From: CAYGWP01 sp964353455
GTDB taxonomy: Bacteria > Planctomycetota > Phycisphaerae > FEN-1346
Direction: 5' to 3'
DNA length: 15,334 bases
Assembly (NCBI GenBank): GCA_964353455.1
Contig: CAYGWP010000589.1
Location: 1 to 15,334, forward strand
Shown here in pieces: positions 1-7,135 of this stretch. The translations under genes were made by a program, and so were the position numbers. Each line of letters begins with the position of its first letter. The first letter of the stretch is position 1. Under the pieces are notes generated by a model. It made no database searches. It was not told the DNA's origin and saw only the letters and a list, made by a program, of their open reading frames with translations.

Positions 1-371
1 TCATCGGGGTGCTGGCGGCCTTTGCCGTGCCGCGGTTCATGGCCTCGGTGGAGCGGTCCAAGGCGGCGGAGGCATTCAACTACCTCGCCTCCATCCAGTC
101 GGCCCAGGAGCGGTACCATGCCCGCCAGGGCACGTATGCGGGCGATCTGACCGACCTGGACATCAAGATGACCGCGGTGAAGTACTTCACGCCGGGTGCC
201 ATTACCGCCGGGACAACCGGCAGCCTCCAAGACTCCTGGACACTGACGCTGACCCGCGTGGGCGCGTCGGCCGGTTACGGCGAGTACACCGTGACCTTCA
301 CGGAGGAGGGGTACGACGCGGAAAACAGCACGATCAAGGACAAGCCGGACATCAACCCGATGCAGACTTGA
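1..371 (+). CDS. Type IV pilin / major pseudopilin-like protein (5' end missing)
   Basis: A gene entering from the left edge, readable from base 3 (IGVLAAFAVPRF...) and ending at TGA 369-371. The visible N-terminus is the second half of the hydrophobic pilin alpha-1 helix. The prepilin peptidase site and the FTLxE segment lie just off the window. The next stretch (ERSKAAEAFNYLASIQSAQE, then RYHARQGTYAGDL) is the typical amphipathic helix and the start of the globular head of PilA/PilE/GspG-type pilins. About 122 codons remain, so the intact protein would be about 140-150 residues, normal for the family. It probably forms the filament or pseudopilus built by the machinery encoded downstream. 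A strong hairpin follows 32 nt after the stop, suggesting a transcript boundary. Whether it is a true T4P major pilin or a GspG-like pseudopilin cannot be settled here; I see no GspG calcium-site signature in the head. Confidence 0.85.
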   Translation, partial: IGVLAAFAVPRFMASVERSKAAEAFNYLASIQSAQERYHARQGTYAGDLTDLDIKMTAVKYFTPGAITAGTTGSLQDSWTLTLTRVGASAGYGEYTVTFTEEGYDAENSTIKDKPDINPMQT

Positions 372-403
372 TCGGTCGGGCAACGGCAAGCCTTGTGGGA
401 TGC

Positions 404-436
404 GGACTGGGGGCGCCCGGACGGCGCCCCCAGTCC
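404..436 (+). terminator. Strong GC hairpin after the first pilin gene
   Basis: A perfect 14-bp inverted repeat (404-417 with 423-436) around a 5-nt loop (418-422), 32 nt downstream of the pilin stop. It is followed by only two T residues, so it is not a classical U-tailed terminator. It could end or attenuate transcription, or protect the 3' end of an abundant pilin mRNA while the downstream operon starts from its own promoter. Confidence 0.5.
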
Positions 437-480
437 TTGCGCCGCCGGAAGCCGTTTTCGCCCGCTCAGCGGGGCGACCG

Positions 481-517
481 GTCGCCGACGCGCCAAAGCC
501 GCTATGGCGACGGCGCG
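481..517 (+). repeat. Left arm of a perfect 37-bp inverted repeat
   Basis: Identical to the reverse complement of 613-649 over all 37 bp. The arm contains an internal inverted repeat (GTCGCC 481-486 with GGCGAC 506-511). A 14-bp palindrome (473-486) straddles its outer boundary. Translated, it gives SPTRQSRYGDGA-type peptides in a spurious frame. It looks like one copy of a dispersed element rather than coding DNA. Confidence 0.85.
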
Positions 518-531
518 CGAGGCGGGAAAAC

Positions 532-559
532 GAAAGTTCTGCCCCACGTTTGCCGATAA
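532..559 (+). promoter_or_regulatory. Candidate sigma-28 (FliA)-type promoter for the assembly operon
   Basis: GAAAGTTC (532-539), 12 nt, then GCCGATAA (552-559). This compares with the enterobacterial FliA consensus TAAAGTTT-N11-GCCGATAA: the -10 box matches 8/8, the -35 box 6/8, and the spacer is 1 nt long. It lies in the only sizeable non-coding gap of the left operon, between the hairpin after the pilin gene and the PilM-like gene. The start site would be near 566, giving a leader of about 130 nt that contains the right arm of the inverted repeat. The match is seen in the sequence; use of FliA is inference, and an exact 8-mer alone can occur by chance. Confidence 0.4.
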
Positions 560-612
560 GTACTCTGGTCAAAGCGCCCGTGCCGGCCCCCCTACCCGGA
601 CGTGACCATCGT

Positions 613-649
613 CGCGCCGTCGCCATAGCGGCTTTGGCGCGTCGGCGAC
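613..649 (-). repeat. Right arm of a perfect 37-bp inverted repeat
   Basis: Exact reverse complement of 481-517. The two arms bound a 169-bp segment whose 95-bp interior holds the FliA-like promoter. No target-site duplication is evident outside the arms (bases before 481 and after 649 differ). This arm would be transcribed in the 5' leader of the PilM-like gene and could fold by itself (619-624 with 644-649). Confidence 0.85.
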
Positions 650-694
650 TCATTTTCCTCGCCTATTACAGCATGGCAGGTTGAAAGGCCGGAC

Positions 695-2227
695 ATGGGA
701 TCGGTATTGGGAAACCTGTGTTGGGGGCGTGCCCTCGGCGTGTACCTCGCGGAGGGGCACTTGACACTAACCGAGATGGCCACAACACTCGCCGGTCGGA
801 AGGTGCGGTCCACGTGCGATCTTCCCATTGGGGAAGGCGGCCCCGGCAAGACCTTGGCGCAGTGGCTCGAGTCCCACCTGACGCCGCAACAGCGGCGCCA
901 CCTGTCGGTCTGCATTGGCTTGGCGCCGGAGCAAATCTTCTTCGCGACCCGCACGTTTGAGGCGGGATCCCAGGAAGCCCCGACCGCGGCGGCGTTGCTG
1001 GCGGCCACCGGCGGCGCCTCGCTTGATCCCGCCAGCGCCACCACCGATTACGTCCGATCCAAACTTCACCGCGCGACGATCTACCAGATTGCCGCCTGCC
1101 GGCGCAGCCTTGCGGAGGAACTCGGCCAGACGCTCAAGGAGGCCGGCATCCAGAACACCCGGCTGGAGCCCGCGCCGTGCGCGCTCCTGGATATGGCCGG
1201 CCGCAGCCCCAGGCCGGCGCGCGGCTGGAAGACCCTGGTGCGGGTGTTCCTCTCGGACGGCCGCGGGTTGGCGATGCTGGTGGTCAACGGCAAAGCGGTG
1301 CTTTGGCGGCGTTTTGCGCTGACGCCAGGCCAGGAATCGCGGAGCATTGCCTCGGCCGTCCGCCACGTCGAGGTGCACGCCTTCACCAACCTGGGCATCA
1401 AGGGGGTGATCGGCATCTGCGTGCAGGGCAAGATCGAGCCGTCGCTGGTCGAGCAACTGCGGCAGGAAGTGACGGCCGAGGTGGTTGCCGCACCGGGCGC
1501 GGAGCCCGACGAGGCGACGTACAGCCTCGCCTTGGCCCTGTCGGCCCGGAAGAAAGACCTGGACCGGATCGACCTGTTCAAGGCGATCCGGCCGCCCCTG
1601 ACGATGGCCCAGATGTTTCCGCGTCAACTGACGGCGGGCATGCTCCTGGCCGCCGGGGCGCTGGCGGCCGTCCTGTGGTACGCCCTGGCGGACCTCGAGG
1701 AACAGCACCAGCACCTCTGCGGGCAGAACGCCTCCTTCAAGTGGGCGCAGGGCGTCCAAACCGACGCCATCAACCGTGAGCGGAAGAGCCTTTCAGACGA
1801 GACGAGCGCGATTCAGCGATTTCTGGGCACGCGGGCGATCTGGAGCAACTACCTGCGCGACCTGCCGACGCGCCTGCCGTCCAACTCCTGCCTTCAGTTG
1901 CTGACCGGCAACTATGAGATGAAGAAGGGGGGCAAGAACGAGACCCAGAAGGTGAACCAGTCGCTGACGATGTGCGGCATGGCGCGTTTCACGGACCGCG
2001 GATCGGCCCCCAAGGAGATCGACGCCTTCCTGGAGTCGCTCCGCGGCGCCGACCTGCTGAAACGGATGTTCCCGGTCGTGAACCTGGCGGAAATCAAGTG
2101 GCGCAAGGACCCCACCGCCGACATTGCGATCTTTACCATCATCGCGACGCCGGCGGTGAAGTCCGCGGGATCCAAGGAGGAGGACAAGTCCTCGCCCGGT
2201 GAAGGGGAGCATGCGGCCCGCGGATAG
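695..2227 (+). CDS. PilM-PilN fusion (GspL-like) assembly platform protein
   Basis: A protein of 510 residues. The N-terminal ~300 residues are a cytoplasmic actin-like domain of the PilM/GspL type (start MGSVLGNLCWGRALGVYL; later LSVCIGLAPEQIFF and LVRVFLSDGRGLAMLVVNG). One transmembrane segment follows at about 312-332 (TAGMLLAAGALAAVLWYALA). A periplasmic region of about 180 residues ends in a PilN-like domain (SLTMCGMARF... then EIDAFLESLRGADLLKRMF). T4P systems usually split this into separate PilM and PilN proteins, whereas GspL is a single chain, so the protein is GspL-like in architecture. Its role would be to link the ATPase (576-residue GspE/PilB type, encoded downstream) to the inner-membrane platform. 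The start ATG 695 has a weak AAAGG 6 nt upstream. Assignment rests on architecture, low-level similarity and context; the N-terminal family call is less certain than the PilN-like end. Confidence 0.7.
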   Translation: MGSVLGNLCWGRALGVYLAEGHLTLTEMATTLAGRKVRSTCDLPIGEGGPGKTLAQWLESHLTPQQRRHLSVCIGLAPEQIFFATRTFEAGSQEAPTAAALLAATGGASLDPASATTDYVRSKLHRATIYQIAACRRSLAEELGQTLKEAGIQNTRLEPAPCALLDMAGRSPRPARGWKTLVRVFLSDGRGLAMLVVNGKAVLWRRFALTPGQESRSIASAVRHVEVHAFTNLGIKGVIGICVQGKIEPSLVEQLRQEVTAEVVAAPGAEPDEATYSLALALSARKKDLDRIDLFKAIRPPLTMAQMFPRQLTAGMLLAAGALAAVLWYALADLEEQHQHLCGQNASFKWAQGVQTDAINRERKSLSDETSAIQRFLGTRAIWSNYLRDLPTRLPSNSCLQLLTGNYEMKKGGKNETQKVNQSLTMCGMARFTDRGSAPKEIDAFLESLRGADLLKRMFPVVNLAEIKWRKDPTADIAIFTIIATPAVKSAGSKEEDKSSPGEGEHAARG

Positions 2228-2231
2228 CAGA

Positions 2232-2255
2232 CGCCCGCCATTCCGGAGGGCGGGC
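2232..2255 (+). repeat. Interspersed hairpin between the PilM/N and PilO genes
   Basis: GCCCGCC (2233-2239) pairs with GGCGGGC (2249-2255) around a 9-nt loop. Bases 2232-2253 match the reverse complement of 14348-14369 at 19 of 22 positions, and a related hairpin sits at 14405-14425. This is a small dispersed repeat family, and its presence argues that 2228-2276 is intergenic rather than coding. Confidence 0.6.
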
Positions 2256-2276
2256 CGGGGGAGCGATACCCGAGAC

Positions 2277-2822
2277 ATGGACCTGGGACTGGACAAAGCG
2301 AAGTTACTTCAATTCAAGGCGCGGATCGCGGCGCTGATCGGCGACCCGATCAAGATGCGCCTGGCGGTCGTATTCGCCGTGGCCGCCTTGGGCGTCGGGG
2401 GCATCTACTACCCGCTTTCCGGCCAGATCGCCGAGAAGCGGGCCGCCGTGGCGGCCGAGAAGGAGCGCCTGGAGACGGTCCAGCAGGTCGAATCGCTCCG
2501 CCGCGACGTCACGGAGTTTCGGTCCCGCGTCGGCAAGCAGAGCGATTCCAATGAGTGGGTCCAGTACCTCCTGGACGGCTCGCGCCAGGTGGGCGTGCGG
2601 CTGCGCGGCATGGAGACCAAGGAGCCGCGGAAGATCGGCCCGTACATGGCCGTGGCGCTCCAACTGGAGGTGCAGGGCACCTACCCGCAACTGCGGAGTT
2701 TCGTCGAGTGGCTGGATCAATCGAACAGGCTGCTGCGCGTGGAATCGCTTCGCATCGAAAGGACGCCCAACGTCATCCTTATGAAAATCTACATACTGGG
2801 ACTGGTGCACAAAAATGCCTAA
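2277..2822 (+). CDS. PilO/GspM-like inner-membrane assembly protein
   Basis: From ATG 2277 the product is 181 residues: a short cytoplasmic tail, one transmembrane helix (about 28-45, MRLAVVFAVAALGVGGIYYP), a charged coiled-coil stretch (about 50-86), then a PilO-type ferredoxin-like domain (about 94-181). The hallmark stretch is LEVQGTYPQLRSFVEWLDQS followed by NRLLRVESLRIE. PilO/GspM pairs with PilN/GspL in the periplasm to align the platform. The frame stays open upstream to ATG 2211 and GTG 2199, overlapping the previous stop. Those extra codons encode a basic, rare-codon stretch running through the repeat hairpin at 2232-2255, so I prefer 2277 (GGGGGAG at 2257-2263, 13 nt upstream, rather far). 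ATG 2211 remains possible. The stop overlaps the next start by 8 bp. Confidence 0.75.
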   Translation: MDLGLDKAKLLQFKARIAALIGDPIKMRLAVVFAVAALGVGGIYYPLSGQIAEKRAAVAAEKERLETVQQVESLRRDVTEFRSRVGKQSDSNEWVQYLLDGSRQVGVRLRGMETKEPRKIGPYMAVALQLEVQGTYPQLRSFVEWLDQSNRLLRVESLRIERTPNVILMKIYILGLVHKNA

Positions 2823-3438
2823 GAACGTGGACAAGGTCGCGCTGGGCCTGGCGCTGGCTCTGCTGGGGTATCTGGGCTATTCGGTCATGGATACCGGCGC
2901 CGCCTTGGTGAGCCAGGGAAAGGAACCGCCCGGCATCACTCAGAAGATGCTGCGGCCGGAGTTGGTGGCGGCCCAGAACCATGCCAGCCCGGCCGGCCGC
3001 GATCCGTTTGAGGTCGCCTGGGCGAGTTACCTTTCCGGCAACAAGGCGGCCGCACCGGCGGAGCGCGGGCAGGACAGCGGGGCGCCGGAAGACAAGGGGC
3101 CGACACAGGAAAACGCCGGGCCGGCGGCACAGGCCGCGGGCGCCAACCCCGAGGCCGCGCAAGAACCCGAGCCCCCGCCGCCCCCGGAGCCCCCGCCGCT
3201 CCCTTCGCGATTGAGCAGCGTGTGCATCGGCGCCGCCGCGCGCATGGCCGTGATTGACGAGAGGGTTTACCGCCCCGGCGACGTGGTGAAGGGCGCGAAG
3301 CCGGCGGCAGGCTGGCTGGTGGAGTCCATCGAGAACGATCACGTGGTCCTGCGGTGGGGCGACGTGCAGCAGACGTTGCGGATCCCCCGGCCGGGCGCGG
3401 CGGAACACGCAGAGAAGAAGGCGGACGGCAAGCCATGA
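2815..3438 (+). CDS. PilP/GspC-like periplasmic connector protein
   Basis: A protein of 207 residues, with its start ATG 2815 inside the end of the PilO-like gene. A single transmembrane helix lies near 9-25. Next come a GRDPFEV motif (61-67, reminiscent of the RDPF of PilP proteins), a disordered Ala/Pro/Glu-rich linker (about 76-130) ending in polyproline, and a compact C-terminal beta domain (about 132-190). In that domain, AVIDERVYRPGDVV, GWLVESIENDHVVL and a final TLRI follow the GspC homology-region/PilP pattern. Such domains contact the N-domains of the outer-membrane secretin, so a secretin is implied although none is encoded here. The linker would span the periplasm. The stop overlaps the ATPase start by 4 bp (ATGA). 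Similarity is at domain-pattern level. Confidence 0.7.
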   Translation: MPKNVDKVALGLALALLGYLGYSVMDTGAALVSQGKEPPGITQKMLRPELVAAQNHASPAGRDPFEVAWASYLSGNKAAAPAERGQDSGAPEDKGPTQENAGPAAQAAGANPEAAQEPEPPPPPEPPPLPSRLSSVCIGAAARMAVIDERVYRPGDVVKGAKPAAGWLVESIENDHVVLRWGDVQQTLRIPRPGAAEHAEKKADGKP

Positions 3439-5165
3439 GCGAAACGGAGACATTCGTTTCGAACCAGCCCCTTCTGGTGACCTTGCTGCTTGAGCGCGGC
3501 GTGCTGAAGCAGGAGGACCTGGCCGAAATCCAGAAGGCGATGAGCCAGCAGAACCAGCCCATTGAAGCGGCGCTGGTTCAGACAGAACTGGCGGATGAGG
3601 ACACCATCGCGAGTACCTACGCCGAGTATCTGCGGCTGCCGCTGGTCTCTCCCGACGCGCCGCTGGCAGTTGACAAGGAGATGGCCGAACGGATTGGCGA
3701 GCGCACCTGCCGCGAGCGGCGGATCATCCCGCTCACGCGCGAGCACGGAATTCTGGAAGTGGCGTTTGCCAATCCGACCGACCTCATGGCCTTCGAGGAA
3801 ATCCAACTCCTGACCACGCTGGTCATCCGGCCGCTCGTGGCGCCGCTGAGCGTGATTGACGAGGCCATGGCAGGGGTCTTCGGAAAACGCGATCTCGTGA
3901 AGGAGATCAGCACGGAGGCCGGCCAGGATACCGTGGCGACCCCGGACGACGACTCGGTGGAGGAAATCGTGAACCTCGACCGGCCGGTGCCCAAGGGCCG
4001 CGACAGTCACGTCGTCCGCCTGGTGAACCACATCCTGTCCTCGGCGGTGCGCGGAGGCAGCAGCGATATTCACCTGGAGACCTTCGAGAACTCCATCAAG
4101 GTGAGGTTCCGCGTGGACGGGCGCTTGCACGAAATCTCGCCCCCGCCCATGAACATGTACGTGCCGATGATCAGCCGGTTGAAGGTGCTGGCCAAGATGG
4201 ACATCGCCGAACGCCGGATCCCCCAGGACGGGGCCATTGCCCTGACCGTGGACGGCGGACGCGTGGACCTTCGCGTCAGCACGGTCCCCACGGTGTACGG
4301 CGAAAAGATGGTGATGCGTATTCTTACCAAGGGCGCGATCCCCCTCGATATGACCAAACTGGGCTTCAGCCAGAAGCAGGCCGACGATTTCAAGATCGCG
4401 GCTGAAAGCCCCAACGGGCTTATGCTGGTGACGGGGCCGACCGGCAGCGGCAAAAGCACGACGCTGTACGCCACCTTGAATCTGCTTAACAAACCCGACG
4501 TCAACGTCATGACGGTCGAAGACCCGGTGGAGTACAAGTTCGAGGGGCTCAACCAGGTGCACGTCCGCTCGCAGGTGGGGCTGACCTTCGCCGCCGCCCT
4601 GCGGGCCTTTCTGCGGCAGGACCCGGATGTCATCATGGTGGGCGAGGTGCGGGACCAGGAGACGGCCCAGATCTGCCTCCGAGCGGCCCTGACGGGACAC
4701 ATGGTCCTATCGACGCTCCACACCAATGATGCGCTGGCCGCCGTGAACCGGCTGGCGGACATGGGCGTGGAGCGGTTCCTGCTGGCATCGGCGTTGCGCC
4801 TCGTGGAGGCCCAGCGCCTCGTGCGCCGGCTGTGCGAAAAATGCAAGGAACCCTACCGGCCCGATGCCGAGACGGTGGCCAAGTGGAATCTCGATCCCGA
4901 GCAAGAGATTTTCCGTCCTCGCGGCTGCGAGGTCTGCCGCCAGACCGGCTACAAGGGCCGCGTCGGCTTGTTCGAAGTGATTCGAGTCCAGCCCAGGCTG
5001 CGCGACATGATTGCCGAGGGAAAAGGCATTCCGGAACTTCGGGCCGAAGCGCGACGGCAGAAAACGATGCTCCTGGCGGACGCCGGCCTGGCCAAGGTCC
5101 GCGAGGGCGTCACCAGCCTGGAAGAAGCGCTGAGCGTTTCTATGGCGGAGGCGGAGAGCGAATGA
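3435..5165 (+). CDS. T2SS/T4P assembly ATPase (GspE/PilB family)
   Basis: A cytoplasmic hexameric ATPase of 576 residues that powers pilin or pseudopilin assembly. N-terminal residues 10-150 form a T2SSE_N/MshEN-like region. The catalytic core has Walker A GPTGSGKS (334-341), the Asp box VMTVEDPVEY (358-367), Walker B DPDVIMVGE (396-404) and the His box GHMVLSTLHT (421-430). A zinc-binding tetracysteine module follows (C467, C470, C498, C501), as in GspE/PilB and absent from PilT. Length is normal. Start ATG 3435 overlaps the previous stop (ATGA). The frame is open upstream to 3354, but that extension lies inside the PilP-like gene. The next start overlaps its stop. The RLG motifs expected for cyclic-di-GMP binding by an MshEN domain are degraded (LLV, PIE), so direct c-di-GMP control is doubtful. 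The family is certain; GspE versus PilB is not resolved. Confidence 0.95.
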   Translation: MSETETFVSNQPLLVTLLLERGVLKQEDLAEIQKAMSQQNQPIEAALVQTELADEDTIASTYAEYLRLPLVSPDAPLAVDKEMAERIGERTCRERRIIPLTREHGILEVAFANPTDLMAFEEIQLLTTLVIRPLVAPLSVIDEAMAGVFGKRDLVKEISTEAGQDTVATPDDDSVEEIVNLDRPVPKGRDSHVVRLVNHILSSAVRGGSSDIHLETFENSIKVRFRVDGRLHEISPPPMNMYVPMISRLKVLAKMDIAERRIPQDGAIALTVDGGRVDLRVSTVPTVYGEKMVMRILTKGAIPLDMTKLGFSQKQADDFKIAAESPNGLMLVTGPTGSGKSTTLYATLNLLNKPDVNVMTVEDPVEYKFEGLNQVHVRSQVGLTFAAALRAFLRQDPDVIMVGEVRDQETAQICLRAALTGHMVLSTLHTNDALAAVNRLADMGVERFLLASALRLVEAQRLVRRLCEKCKEPYRPDAETVAKWNLDPEQEIFRPRGCEVCRQTGYKGRVGLFEVIRVQPRLRDMIAEGKGIPELRAEARRQKTMLLADAGLAKVREGVTSLEEALSVSMAEAESE

Positions 5166-6298
5166 ACTCGGATGCGATGACCCTGCGGCCCGAAGCACGG
5201 CGAGGGGGCACGTGGTTCCAACGGCACGTGCGGACCGCCTCCAAGATGCACCCGCGCATCTCCTCGGAGGATGCGCTGCGGTTCTTCCAGCAATTGACGA
5301 CGCTCTTTGCCGCCGGCACGCCCTTGTTGGAGGCGCTCTGGATCTCCGCCCAGCAATCGCAGAGCATCAAGATGCAAGCCACGATCCGCACCCTGGCCGA
5401 ACGCGTGGCGGGCGGCACCTCCCTGCACCAGGCCGCCGCCGACTTCCCCAAGGTGTTCGACCCCCAGTGGATCGAGATCATCAAGGTCGGCGAGTCCAGC
5501 GGGCAACTCGGCAACGTCCTCACCAGCCTCACCTCTTACATCAACACGTCGCGTGAAACGCGCGCCAAAATCGTCTCGGCCATGATCTATCCCTGCATCA
5601 TGGTGTGCGTGGCGGTGACGGCCGTCGTCGTGATGCTGTGGAAGGTCGTGCCGGTATTCACCGACTTCTTCAGGGAGTCCGGCGCGAAGTTGCCCGCGAT
5701 CACCCAGATGGTGATCGACCTGTCGGATTTCCTCCAGAAAGACGGGCTCTACTTGCTGGGCGGGGTGGTTGCGGCGGTTCTGCTCTTGCGGTACTACCTG
5801 CGGACCGCGGGAGGGCGCCGGACTTTCGTCAAAGTCCTTCTGACGACGCCCATGGTGGGCGAATGTGCGGTCGAGGCCTACATGGAGCGCTTCGCCACGA
5901 ACGCGGTGTTGCTCCTCAAGAGCGGGCTGCCGCTCTTGGACGTGCTGCACTCGCTGGAGGGCGTGTTCCGCAACAACGCCGTCTATGGCGAGGCCATCCG
6001 GCAGATCTCCAACCGCGTGGCCAACGGAACCGGATTCTCGGTCTCCATGCAGGAGACCGGCCTGTTCACCTCCATGATGGTCAGTATGGTTCAGGTGGGT
6101 GAAGCGTCCGGCGAACTGGGCCCCGTCCTGGACCAGGTCGCGGTTTACTATCGCAAGCGGGTGGAGGACCGCCTGCAACGGATCACCGGCATGATTGAAC
6201 CCATCGTGATCCTCGGCATGGGAGTCACGGTGGCGGTGATTCTGTCCTCCATTTATCTCCCCATGTTCCAGATGGCTTCGGGACCGGGTGGGAAATAA
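5162..6298 (+). CDS. Polytopic inner-membrane platform protein (GspF/PilC family)
   Basis: A protein of 378 residues whose start ATG 5162 overlaps the ATPase stop (ATGA). It has the duplicated T2SSF architecture. Each half carries the motif G-[ST]-x(6-7)-F...VGE-SG-LG (first repeat about 84-124 with IIKVGESSGQLGNVL; second about 288-328 with MVQVGEASGELGPVL). Transmembrane helices lie near 138-166, 195-212 and 346-368, the last being MIEPIVILGMGVTVAVILSS. GspF/PilC sits at the centre of the platform, under the ATPase, and rotates or lifts subunits into the growing pseudopilus or pilus. Length is close to the usual ~400 residues, with a somewhat short, Arg-rich N-terminal tail. Family assignment is secure. 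Confidence 0.94.
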   Translation: MNSDAMTLRPEARRGGTWFQRHVRTASKMHPRISSEDALRFFQQLTTLFAAGTPLLEALWISAQQSQSIKMQATIRTLAERVAGGTSLHQAAADFPKVFDPQWIEIIKVGESSGQLGNVLTSLTSYINTSRETRAKIVSAMIYPCIMVCVAVTAVVVMLWKVVPVFTDFFRESGAKLPAITQMVIDLSDFLQKDGLYLLGGVVAAVLLLRYYLRTAGGRRTFVKVLLTTPMVGECAVEAYMERFATNAVLLLKSGLPLLDVLHSLEGVFRNNAVYGEAIRQISNRVANGTGFSVSMQETGLFTSMMVSMVQVGEASGELGPVLDQVAVYYRKRVEDRLQRITGMIEPIVILGMGVTVAVILSSIYLPMFQMASGPGGK

Positions 6299-6311
6299 CT
6301 AGGGAAGACGC

Positions 6312-6677
6312 ATGGAACCTGTGCCAAGCAACGTGCGAGTAACCCCGCTCCAACGACGGCAATACGAGCGCATTCCCTTCTCGACCAGCCTGGAGGTGAA
6401 GAACCTGGCCGCCGGCTGGACCTGCGAGGGGCGAAGCATTGACTTGAGCCGGAGCGGCATCGGGTTTTTCGCCGAGCGATTCATGCCGGTGGGAACCCGG
6501 GTCCGGATCAGCATCTGGATCGACGGCGACGGCCACAAGGTCTTGACTCATGTCGGCGCCACGGTGACGCGGGCCCAGGCCGAAGGCGGCGGCGGCATCA
6601 TGGGCGCCCAGTTCGACGTGGCCCTCGCCCCCCAGGGCCAGCCCGCGCTATGCGCGATGGTTGACGGCCGCTCGTGA
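6312..6677 (+). CDS. PilZ-domain protein 1 (cyclic-di-GMP receptor type)
   Basis: A single-domain PilZ protein of 121 residues. Both c-di-GMP-binding signatures are present: RxxxR as RQYER (16-20) and D/NxSxxG as DLSRSG (44-49), followed by the beta-barrel strands of the fold (TRVRISIWI, GIMGAQFD). It has no other domain or membrane segment. AGGGAAG upstream of ATG 6312 is a good ribosome-binding site. It lies 13 nt after the platform protein gene and 28 nt before a second PilZ gene, so it is almost certainly co-transcribed with the machinery. A role in tuning filament assembly or secretion by c-di-GMP is inferred from context; the partner protein is unknown. Confidence 0.88.
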   Translation: MEPVPSNVRVTPLQRRQYERIPFSTSLEVKNLAAGWTCEGRSIDLSRSGIGFFAERFMPVGTRVRISIWIDGDGHKVLTHVGATVTRAQAEGGGGIMGAQFDVALAPQGQPALCAMVDGRS

Positions 6678-6705
6678 CGGCCATCGGCCCCCAAGGAGGT
6701 CTGTG

Positions 6706-7125
6706 ATGAAGATGTCGCGACGGCATGACCGGGTCCCGCTCATGGCGGATCTGACGATTCAGCCTGGCGAGAAAAACCCCCTGCGGTTCGCGGGACGGGT
6801 GTTCAACATCTCGCGCGGCGGGCTGGCGGTTTTCTCGAAGTACTACTGTCCTCCCGGCGTGCTCGTCGCGTTGGAATTGACCGTCCCCGTGCCGGAGGAG
6901 GGCCTTCGCGGCGTCATGCTTTACGGCGTGACGCGATGGGCCCAGGTGCAAGCCGACGGCGACATCATCGGAATCGAAATCCTGTCGGATTCCAAGGCCG
7001 GCGATTACGAGTGGTTCAACCGCCACTTCGACGCCCATATTCGCACCCTCTGTCACGCGAGGTACCGGCCGGGACCCCGGCGGGCGGAGGATTTCAACCT
7101 GCTGGCCGCCGCCGAGGACAATTGA
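6706..7125 (+). CDS. PilZ-domain protein 2 (cyclic-di-GMP receptor type)
   Basis: A protein of 139 residues. ATG 6706 is chosen because a full Shine-Dalgarno AAGGAGGT (6693-6700) lies 5 nt upstream; the frame is open to 6661 but that would overlap the previous gene. PilZ signatures: RxxxR as RRHDR (5-9) and NISRGG (34-39). The barrel then runs through LELTVPVPEEG and GIEIL. The C-terminal ~35 residues (FNRHFDAHIRTLCHARY onward) form an extra helix and tail not seen in protein 1. The two PilZ proteins are clearly different sequences, so this is not a recent tandem duplication. Both have an intact-looking ligand motif. Confidence 0.88.
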   Translation: MKMSRRHDRVPLMADLTIQPGEKNPLRFAGRVFNISRGGLAVFSKYYCPPGVLVALELTVPVPEEGLRGVMLYGVTRWAQVQADGDIIGIEILSDSKAGDYEWFNRHFDAHIRTLCHARYRPGPRRAEDFNLLAAAEDN

Positions 7126-7128
7126 GGG
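7124..7128 (+). promoter_or_regulatory. Ribosome-binding site deciding the start of the GspH/G-like pilin
   Basis: GAGGG, 7 nt before ATG 7136, overlapping the stop codon of PilZ protein 2. The two internal candidate starts (7208, 7262) have no comparable site, which favours 7136 despite the long leader it produces. Confidence 0.45.
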
Positions 7129-7135
7129 CATCGAC

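Noticed and set aside
481..649. The 37-bp arms read as CRISPR repeats
   Set aside because: Only two copies, in opposite orientation, 95 bp apart, with no cas genes.
481..649. A transposon with target-site duplication
   Set aside because: The bases immediately outside the two arms do not match, and no transposase is present, so insertion by transposition is not shown.
767..1759. 330-codon open frame on the - strand opposite the PilM-N-like gene
   Set aside because: Low-complexity Arg/Gly/Gln composition with no motif, while the + strand frame has a sensible topology and operon position.
3354..3434. N-terminal extension of the ATPase
   Set aside because: It lies inside the PilP-like gene; the ATGA overlap at 3435 gives a normal-length protein.
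3339..4700. 453-codon open frame on the - strand opposite the ATPase gene
   Set aside because: It is antisense to a gene with every GspE/PilB motif; its His/Gly/Arg-rich composition is typical of a GC-rich shadow frame.
4949..6178. 409-codon open frame on the - strand opposite the GspF-like gene
   Set aside because: Antisense shadow: no recognisable domain, His/Gln/Arg-rich, and it crosses the ATPase-GspF junction.
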